Assembly: GCA_035559315.1 (NCBI GenBank)
Contig: DATMBJ010000078.1
Location: 1 to 14,609, forward strand
Origin: DATLZM01 sp035559315
GTDB taxonomy: Bacteria; Actinomycetota; UBA4738; HRBIN12
Reading direction: 5' to 3'
Length of the DNA stretch: 14,609 bases
The position numbers were made by a program, and so were the translations under genes. Positions 6,489 through 14,609 of this stretch are shown piece after piece; the stretch's first letter is position 1, and each line of letters starts with the position of its first letter. The notes beneath the pieces are model-generated. The model had not been told where the DNA came from, did no database searches, and was given only the letters and a program-made list of their open reading frames with translations.

Positions 6489-7313
6489 GTGGCGGCCCCG
6501 GGCCTCCTCGGCTCGTTCGTCCGGCCCCCCGCGGGGTTCGAGGCCCCGGGGACCGAGATCTTCCAGACCCACTGCGTGATCGGGAGCGGCGAGCCGTTCA
6601 CGCTCCTCGGCTTCACCGGGCAGGCCTGCCTGAACCGGGTCTCGATCCTGATGATCGTGGCGGGGGCGATCGTGGTCGGCCTGTTCTTCGCCGCGTTCCG
6701 CCGGCCTCAGCTCGTCCCCCGTGGGCTCCAGAACGCGATGGAGTCGGTGGTCGAGTTCGTGCGCACCGGGATCGTGATCGAGGTGATGGGGCCCGAGGGC
6801 CTCCCCTGGGTCCCGTTCCTCACCACGATGTTCGTGTTCATCTTCGTGAACAACATCTTCTCGATCCTGCCGTTGATCAACTTCCCCACCACCTCGCGGA
6901 TGGCGATCCCGCCGTTCCTCGCGATCCTGTCCTGGCTCCTGTTCGTGGGGGCGGGGATACGGGCCCAGGGGCTCGCCTACTTCAAGCACGCGCTGTTCCC
7001 GCCCGGCGTGCCGAAGGCGCTCTACGTGCTGGTCACGCCGATCGAGTTCGTCTCGACGTTCCTCGTGCGGCCGGTGACGCTCACCGTGCGTCTCCTGGCC
7101 AACATGGTGGCCGGCCACCTGATCCTCACGATCTTCTTCCTGGGCTCCGCGTACCTCGCGCTGCGGCCGGCGACGATCCCGTTCGCGATCCCCGCGTTCG
7201 CGCTCGCGGTCTTCCTGATGACGTTCGAGATCCTCGTGGCCGTCCTGCAGGCCTACATCTTCACGATCCTGACCGCCGTGTACATCGCGGGTGCGGTGCA
7301 CCCGGAGCACTAG
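6489..7313 (+). CDS. F1Fo ATP synthase subunit a
   Basis: This is the membrane stator subunit that forms the two proton half-channels next to the c ring. The 274 residues show the essential Arg in TVRLLANMVAGH (R201, equivalent to E. coli R210) and the conserved last helices with FEILVAVLQAYIFTIL (E247, Q254). An external N-terminal part of about 50 residues precedes the first membrane segment at 51-70. It contains two cysteines (C29 and C47) that could form a disulphide outside the cell. GTG 6489 directly follows the atpI stop, with GGGAGG eight bases upstream. Length is usual for subunit a. Confidence 0.96.
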   Translation: MAAPGLLGSFVRPPAGFEAPGTEIFQTHCVIGSGEPFTLLGFTGQACLNRVSILMIVAGAIVVGLFFAAFRRPQLVPRGLQNAMESVVEFVRTGIVIEVMGPEGLPWVPFLTTMFVFIFVNNIFSILPLINFPTTSRMAIPPFLAILSWLLFVGAGIRAQGLAYFKHALFPPGVPKALYVLVTPIEFVSTFLVRPVTLTVRLLANMVAGHLILTIFFLGSAYLALRPATIPFAIPAFALAVFLMTFEILVAVLQAYIFTILTAVYIAGAVHPEH

Positions 7314-7325
7314 AGGAGGCGACGG

Positions 7326-7571
7326 ATGACGCAGTTCCTGGGGGTCCTCGCGCAGGTCGAGGGCGACGTGGGTGCGATCGGGAAGGGCCTGGTCTACGGG
7401 CTGGGCGCGATCGGCCCGGGCATCGGCATCGGGTTCCTGGTGGGGAAGGCCGTGGAGGCGATGGCGCGGCAGCCCGAGGCCGCCGGCATGGTCCGCACGA
7501 CGATGTTCCTGGGCATCGCGTTCGTCGAGGCGCTCGCGCTGTTCGGGTTCGTCCTGTCGTTCATCATCTGA
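7326..7571 (+). CDS. F1Fo ATP synthase subunit c
   Basis: An 81-residue hairpin that forms the rotor ring. Helix 1 carries the glycine-rich packing motif (PGIGIGFLVG, 31-40), the polar loop is ARQPEA (47-52), and helix 2 carries the ion-binding carboxylate E68 in GIAFVEALALFGF. The residue after the Glu is Ala, and the Gln and Ser/Thr ligands of sodium-type rings are absent, so this should be a proton ring. AGAGGAGG at 7312-7319 is the best ribosome binding site in the operon, six bases before the ATG. That suits a subunit needed in many copies. Confidence 0.97.
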   Translation: MTQFLGVLAQVEGDVGAIGKGLVYGLGAIGPGIGIGFLVGKAVEAMARQPEAAGMVRTTMFLGIAFVEALALFGFVLSFII

Positions 7572-7582
7572 GGGGGAAGGCG

Positions 7583-8164
7583 ATGCTGGTGGCGTCCGTC
7601 CTGCTCGCCGAGGCCGCGGCGGAGGAAGCGGCCCCTCCCAACCCGCTCCTGCCGGAGCCGGTCGAGCTCATCGTCGGCGCGATCACGTTCCTCATCGTGT
7701 TCGCGCTGCTCGCGAAGTTCGCGTTCCCCGCGATCAACCAGATGCTCGAGGCCCGGACCCGGAAGATCCAGGGCGACCTGGAGCGGGCCGAGCAGGCGCG
7801 GCGGGAGGCCGAGCAGGAGCTCGCCCGCTACCGCGAGCAGCTCGCGAACGCGCGGGGCGAGGCGAACCGGATCATCGAGGAGGCCCGCCGCCAGGCGGAG
7901 GAGCTCCGCCGGAGCCTCCAGGCCCGGGCCGAGCAGGAGGCGCAGCAGATCGTGGCCCGGGCGCAGGAGGAGATCCGGGCCGAGCGGGACCGGGTGTTCC
8001 AGGAGCTCAAGGGCCAGGTGGCCGAGATCGCGGTGGACCTCGCCGGCCGCGTGGTCGGCCAGGTGCTGGACGCGCAGGCGCACCGTCGGCTGATCGACGA
8101 GTACATCGAGCAGGTCGCGGCCTCGGGCGACGGGTCCCGGGGCCGGAGGGGCGCGGGTGGCTGA
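7583..8164 (+). CDS. F1Fo ATP synthase subunit b
   Basis: This is the peripheral stalk subunit linking Fo to F1. The 193 residues have a short N-terminus with the actinobacterial-type NPLLPEP (20-26) and one membrane helix (about 28-49). A long charged coiled coil (about 52-145) rich in Glu, Arg, Ala and Gln follows, then a C-terminal part that should bind delta. ATG 7583 follows AGGGGGAAGG (7571-7580), which overlaps the atpE stop. The same frame is open well upstream, but that part is a shadow. Only one b gene is present, so the stalk should be a homodimer. The Gly/Arg-rich last ten residues overlap the atpH start region. Confidence 0.95.
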   Translation: MLVASVLLAEAAAEEAAPPNPLLPEPVELIVGAITFLIVFALLAKFAFPAINQMLEARTRKIQGDLERAEQARREAEQELARYREQLANARGEANRIIEEARRQAEELRRSLQARAEQEAQQIVARAQEEIRAERDRVFQELKGQVAEIAVDLAGRVVGQVLDAQAHRRLIDEYIEQVAASGDGSRGRRGAGG

Positions 8165-8702
8165 GCGGAAGGACGCGCTGGTCAAGGGCTACGCCCAGGC
8201 CGTGCTGGCCGTCGCCGAGGCGGAGGGCGTGCTCGACGTGGTCGAGGACGAGCTGTTCCGGTTCGCCAAGGCCGTGGAGCAGAACCCGCCGCTGCGGGAG
8301 GCGCTCACCGACCAGTCCCTGCCGGCCGAGCGGAAGAAGGCGGTGATCGCCGACCTCCTGGGGGGCCGCGCGATCCCCCACACCGTGAACGTGCTCGGCT
8401 TCATCGTGGAGTCGGGGCGGGCCCGGGAGCTCGAGCGGATCGTCCGGGGGGTGGCCGAGCTGGCCGCCGAGCGCCGCCGCCGGGTCCTGGCCGAGGTCCG
8501 CACCGCGGTCCCCCTCACCGACGAGCAGCGGACGCGCCTGGAGGAGGCCCTGTCGCGGGCCACCGGACGCCAGGTCGCGGCCAAGGTGGTGGTGGACCCC
8601 TCGGTGATCGGCGGGGTCGTGGCTCGGGTCGGGGACGAGGTGTTCGACGGCACGGTCCGGAGCCGGCTGGAGCGGGCCAGGGAGCTGCTCGCGGGGGCCT
8701 GA
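8157..8702 (+). CDS. F1Fo ATP synthase subunit delta
   Basis: A 181-residue stalk subunit that joins b to the top of the alpha/beta hexamer. The N-terminal helical domain covers about 1-105. The C-terminal part has the family signature DPSVIGGVVARVGDEVFDG (147-165) followed by SRL. It starts at GTG 8157, eight bases inside atpF, with GGAGGGG at 8145-8151, so translation is probably coupled. Unlike Mycobacterium, where delta is fused to a second b-like segment, it is a normal stand-alone subunit here. The stop is followed by a 27-base gap to atpA. Confidence 0.95.
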   Translation: MAERKDALVKGYAQAVLAVAEAEGVLDVVEDELFRFAKAVEQNPPLREALTDQSLPAERKKAVIADLLGGRAIPHTVNVLGFIVESGRARELERIVRGVAELAAERRRRVLAEVRTAVPLTDEQRTRLEEALSRATGRQVAAKVVVDPSVIGGVVARVGDEVFDGTVRSRLERARELLAGA

Positions 8703-8729
8703 CCGCGGGCGGAGGAGCGTGGGAGCGAG

Positions 8730-10436
<1,707 letters not shown>

Positions 10437-10446
10437 GCGGGAGGCG

Positions 10447-11340
10447 ATGGGCGCGAAGCTCCGGGTCGTCCGGCGGCGGATCCGCTCCGTCCAGTCCACG
10501 ATGAAGATCACGCGGGCGATGGAGCTGATCGCCGCGTCCCGGATCCTCCGGGCCCAGGCCCGGGTGGTCGCCGCCCGCCCCTACGCGGAGCTGCTCACCC
10601 GGGCCATGGAGGACGTGGCCCGCCAGACCGGCCCGCTCGTCCACCCGCTCCTCGAGGAGCGGCCGGAGCCGCGGGCCGCCGGGGTCCTGGTGATGACCTC
10701 GGACCGGGGGCTCGCCGGCGCCTACAACGCGAACGTGCTGAAGCGGGCGGAGGACCTCATGGGCCGGCTCCGGGGGAGGGGGCTGGAGCTCGTCCTGTAC
10801 GTCTCGGGCCGCAAGGGCGTCTCCTACTTCCGGTTCCGCGGCCTGCCCGTCGAGCGGTCCTGGACCGGCCACAGCGAGGTGCCCCCCTACCGGGTGGCGG
10901 AGGAGATCGGCGCGGAGGTGGTGCGGGCGTTCTCCGAGCGGCGGATCGACGAGCTCCACGCCGTCTACACGGACTTCCGCTCCGCGTTCACGATCCGGCC
11001 CACCGACAAGCGGTTCCTGCCGATCGCGCCGGAGGAGGTGGTGGCCCGGGAGCCCGGCCGACCGCACCCCGAGTACCTCTTCGAGCCGGCGCCGGCGGCG
11101 ATCCTCGACGACCTCCTGCCCCAGTACGTCACGACCAAGATCTACGCCGCCCTGCTCGAGTCGGCGGCGTCCGAGCACGCCGCACGGCAGCGGGCGATGA
11201 AGAGCGCCACGGAGAACGCGGAGGACCTGATCAAGGTGCTCACGCGGGTGGCGAACCAGGCCCGGCAGGCCGAGATCACGACCGAGATCATGGAGGTCGT
11301 GGGCGGCGCCGAGGCGATCCGGCAGGCCGCGGGAGAGTGA
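10447..11340 (+). CDS. F1Fo ATP synthase subunit gamma
   Basis: This is the rotating central shaft of F1, 297 residues. The N-terminal helix has the family pattern RRRIRSVQSTMKITRAMELI (9-28). The Rossmann-like core holds SDRGLAGAYNANV (85-97). The C-terminal helix contains ESAASEHAARQRAMKSATEN (238-257) and then LTRVANQARQAEITTEI. ATG 10447 is the canonical start (MGAKLRVV), with GGGAGG ending two bases upstream, a rather short spacing. It lies ten bases after atpA. Length is usual for gamma. Confidence 0.96.
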   Translation: MGAKLRVVRRRIRSVQSTMKITRAMELIAASRILRAQARVVAARPYAELLTRAMEDVARQTGPLVHPLLEERPEPRAAGVLVMTSDRGLAGAYNANVLKRAEDLMGRLRGRGLELVLYVSGRKGVSYFRFRGLPVERSWTGHSEVPPYRVAEEIGAEVVRAFSERRIDELHAVYTDFRSAFTIRPTDKRFLPIAPEEVVAREPGRPHPEYLFEPAPAAILDDLLPQYVTTKIYAALLESAASEHAARQRAMKSATENAEDLIKVLTRVANQARQAEITTEIMEVVGGAEAIRQAAGE

Positions 11341-11347
11341 GGAGCAG

Positions 11348-12781
<1,434 letters not shown>

Positions 12782-12782
12782 G

Positions 12783-13178
12783 GTGGCGCTCGAGCTGCAC
12801 CTCGTCACCCCCGAGCGGGAGGTGTGGACCGGGGAGGCCGAGATGGTGGTGGCCCGGGGGACCGAGGGCGAGGTCGGGATCCTCGCCGGCCACGCCCCGA
12901 TGCTGATCCGGCTCGCGATCGGCGCCCTGCGGTGGCGGACGGCGGACCGCTGGCAGGCCGCGGTCGTGGACGGGGGGTTCCTCCACGTGACCTCGGAGGG
13001 GGGGCGGACCCGGGTCGACGTCCTCGCGGCCCACGCGCAGCTCGCCGACGAGATCGACCTGGCCGCCGCCGAGGCCCGCGCCGAGGAGGCCCGGCGCCGG
13101 CTCGAGGGACGGGAGGACGCCGAGGCCCGGGCCGAGCTGGCCAAGGCGCTGGCCCGGATCTCGGTGGCCAGGGGCTGA
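12783..13178 (+). CDS. F1Fo ATP synthase subunit epsilon
   Basis: This small rotor subunit sits at the foot of gamma. The 131 residues show the N-terminal beta-sandwich (about 1-84, with the conserved EGEVGILAGHAPML at 28-41 and VDGGFLHV at 62-69). A complete two-helix C-terminal domain follows (about 90-131), the part that can inhibit ATP hydrolysis in many bacteria. GTG 12783 comes one base after the atpD stop with no good ribosome binding site, so expression should depend on coupling to atpD. It is the last gene of the atp operon. Confidence 0.94.
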   Translation: MALELHLVTPEREVWTGEAEMVVARGTEGEVGILAGHAPMLIRLAIGALRWRTADRWQAAVVDGGFLHVTSEGGRTRVDVLAAHAQLADEIDLAAAEARAEEARRRLEGREDAEARAELAKALARISVARG

Positions 13179-13187
13179 GGCTCGACC

Positions 13188-13206
13188 GGGCCCGGGCGGG
13201 GGGCCC
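13188..13206 (+). terminator. possible hairpin after atpC
   Basis: GGGCCC (13188-13193) can pair with GGGCCC (13201-13206) around a seven-base loop, ten bases after the atpC stop. No U-tract follows, so this is at best an imperfect terminator or partial read-through point between the atp operon and murA. Confidence 0.35.
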
Positions 13207-13243
13207 TGCGGACGGCCTGCGCGCCCGGCGCCCCGGCCCGCGG

Positions 13244-13249
13244 TAGCAT
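13244..13249 (+). promoter_or_regulatory. possible -10 element for murA (TAGCAT)
   Basis: TAGCAT fits the TANNNT/TANNAT actinobacterial -10 pattern and ends 13 bases before the murA ATG. Transcription would start around 13256-13258, leaving a leader of about five to seven bases. No Shine-Dalgarno sequence is visible before the ATG, which agrees with leaderless-style initiation. No -35 box is recognised. Confidence 0.45.
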
Positions 13250-13262
13250 CGTCGGACGACCC

Positions 13263-14534
13263 ATGGACCGTCTGGTGGTCACCGGCGGCGCCCGCCTCTC
13301 GGGGGCGGTGCGCATCTCGGGGGCGAAGAACTCCGCGCTCAAGCTGATGGCGGCGTCGCTGCTCGCCCCGGGTCGCACCGTGCTCGAGAACGTCCCCCGG
13401 ATCCAGGACTGCCGGACGATGGGCGAGGTCCTGGAGCACCTGGGGGCCGGGGTGGCCTGGACCGGCGGCTCGGTCACGATCGACGCCGAGCGGATCGGCT
13501 CGCCCGAGGCCCCCTACGAGCTGGTCCGGCGGATGCGGGCCTCGATCCTCGTGCTGGGCCCGCTCCTGGCCCGCGTCGGCCGGGCCCGGGTCGCGATGCC
13601 GGGGGGCTGCAACATCGGCTCCCGCTCGATCGACCTGCACGTCCGGGGGCTCGAGCGGATGGGGGCGCGGTTCGCCTTCGAGCACGGGTTCCTCGAGGCG
13701 GAAGCTCGGGAGCTCCGGGGGGCGCTGATCACGCTGGACTTCCCGAGCGTGGGGGCCACCGAGAACATCCTGATGGCGGCGGTGGCGGCGCGGGGCACGA
13801 CCGTGATCGAGAACGCGGCGCGGGAGCCCGAGATCGTGGACCTGGCGTCGTTCCTGGTCGAGATGGGGGCGCGGATCGGCGGCGCCGGGACGACCACGAT
13901 CGTCGTGGACGGGGTCGACTCGTTCCGGCCCGTGCGCCACCGGGTGATCCCGGACCGGATCGAGGCCGGGACCTTCGCCATCGCGGCCTGCGCCACCCGG
14001 GGCTCGGTCGTGCTGGAGGGCGCCCGCCCGGACCACCTCGAGCTCGTGCTCTCCAAGCTCGCCGAGGCCGGGGCCGACGTGCTGGTCACGGAGGCCGGCA
14101 TCTCGGTGGGGATGGCCGAGCGTCCGCGGGCCGTGGACTTCGTCACGCTTCCCTACCCCGGCTTCCCGACCGACCTCCAGCCCCAGATGATGGCGCTCCT
14201 CGCCATCGCGGAGGGGACGTCGATCGCCACGGAGAACGTGTTCGAGAGCCGGTTCATGTTCGTCGACGAGCTGCGGCGCATGGGGGCCGACATCCGGACC
14301 GAGGGGCACCACGCGGTGATCCGGGGCGTGGAGCGGCTCCAGGCGGCGCCGGTGCGGGCGCTCGACATCCGGGCCGGGGCCGCGATGGCGATCGCGGCGC
14401 TCGCGGCCGAGGGGGTGACGGAGGTCGCCGACATGTACCACGTGGACCGGGGGTACGAGGACTTCGAGCTGAAGCTCGCGGCGCTCGGCGCGGAGGTCCG
14501 TCGCGAGCGTCTCCCCTCGCCGGTCCCCTCGTGA
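13263..14534 (+). CDS. UDP-N-acetylglucosamine 1-carboxyvinyltransferase MurA
   Basis: This cytoplasmic enzyme transfers enolpyruvate from PEP to UDP-GlcNAc, the first committed step of peptidoglycan synthesis. The 423 residues fit the two-domain fold. I see substrate-binding K22-N23 in SGAKNSALKL, the active-site Cys116 in MPGGCNIGSRSIDLH, the catalytic Asp304 in GFPTDLQPQ, Arg370 in DIRAGAA and HVDRGYEDFELKL near the C-terminus. The Cys predicts normal covalent chemistry and fosfomycin sensitivity at the target, unlike mycobacterial MurA, which has Asp there. The gene follows atpC by 84 bases with its own -10-like element. Its stop overlaps the next start (GTGA). Confidence 0.97.
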   Translation: MDRLVVTGGARLSGAVRISGAKNSALKLMAASLLAPGRTVLENVPRIQDCRTMGEVLEHLGAGVAWTGGSVTIDAERIGSPEAPYELVRRMRASILVLGPLLARVGRARVAMPGGCNIGSRSIDLHVRGLERMGARFAFEHGFLEAEARELRGALITLDFPSVGATENILMAAVAARGTTVIENAAREPEIVDLASFLVEMGARIGGAGTTTIVVDGVDSFRPVRHRVIPDRIEAGTFAIAACATRGSVVLEGARPDHLELVLSKLAEAGADVLVTEAGISVGMAERPRAVDFVTLPYPGFPTDLQPQMMALLAIAEGTSIATENVFESRFMFVDELRRMGADIRTEGHHAVIRGVERLQAAPVRALDIRAGAAMAIAALAAEGVTEVADMYHVDRGYEDFELKLAALGAEVRRERLPSPVPS

Positions 14535-14609
14535 GCCCCGGGCCTCGCCGGGCCGCCCGCCGCGGGGCCGCCGTCCTCCTCGCGGTCGCCGCCGGGCTCG
14601 CCCTCCCCG
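14531..14609 (+). CDS. start of a probable exported protein, cut by the window edge
   Basis: GTG 14531 overlaps the murA stop as GTGA and opens a frame to the end of the window (26 codons). The visible residues are an Arg-rich start (SPGPRRAARRG) followed by a hydrophobic run (AAVLLAVAAGLALP). This is the pattern of a signal peptide or first membrane segment. The overlap suggests co-transcription and coupling with murA. In Bacillus a SpoIID/LytB-type wall protein follows murAA, so that family is one candidate, but nothing in these 26 residues identifies it. Confidence 0.55.
   Translation, partial: MSPGPRRAARRGAAVLLAVAAGLALP

Noticed and set aside
5743..6579. Plus-strand frame of 278 codons across the atpZ and atpI region
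   Set aside because: It overlaps two membrane proteins in other frames, and its product is a Ser/Arg/Pro-rich shadow without hydrophobic segments. Only its first bases fall in the intergenic gap.

Overview
The window is very GC-rich DNA with strong G/C bias at third codon positions, densely packed with genes that all read on the + strand. Gene content and several sequence details point to a high-GC Actinomycetota (actinobacterial) chromosome. These details include the NWESGDPK insert in the ATP synthase alpha subunit, the NPLLP-type N-terminus of subunit b, Tat-type lipoproteins, and probable leaderless or very short 5' leaders. I cannot fix the class from this sequence alone. An active-site cysteine in MurA, unfused atpF and atpH, and the absence of the genes that separate atpC from murA in Mycobacterium all argue against a mycobacterium.

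Region 1 (1-225) is a leader region with short degenerate direct repeats and a possible -10 element, but no supportable gene. Region 2 (226-4450) is a complete ABC importer of the spermidine/putrescine type in the order potA-potD-potB-potC. Junctions are tight (ATGA, 9 nt, GTGA), consistent with one transcript. The ATPase (PotA) powers two permeases (PotB, PotC) fed by a Tat-exported lipoprotein (PotD). Region 3 (4451-5738) is a second, diverged PotD-like lipoprotein with its own leader and probable promoter. It has lost most of the aromatic residues expected to cage a polyamine.

Region 4 (5739-13178) begins with a regulatory gap holding a near-consensus sigma70-type promoter (TTGACG, 17 bp, TATACT). 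It is followed by a complete F1Fo ATP synthase operon: atpZ-like, atpI-like, atpB (a), atpE (c), atpF (b), atpH (delta), atpA (alpha), atpG (gamma), atpD (beta), atpC (epsilon). All catalytic and proton-path residues that I checked are present. The c subunit looks proton-type. The alpha subunit carries an acidic C-terminal tail of about 55 residues.

Region 5 (13179-14609) holds murA (first committed step of peptidoglycan synthesis) behind a short gap with its own -10-like element. A GTGA overlap leads into the first 26 codons of a probable exported protein cut by the window edge.

I found no RNA gene, insertion sequence, CRISPR array, phage gene or clearly novel system. The most interesting items are the decayed-pocket PotD paralogue, the apparently leaderless atp operon start, and the alpha-subunit tail.
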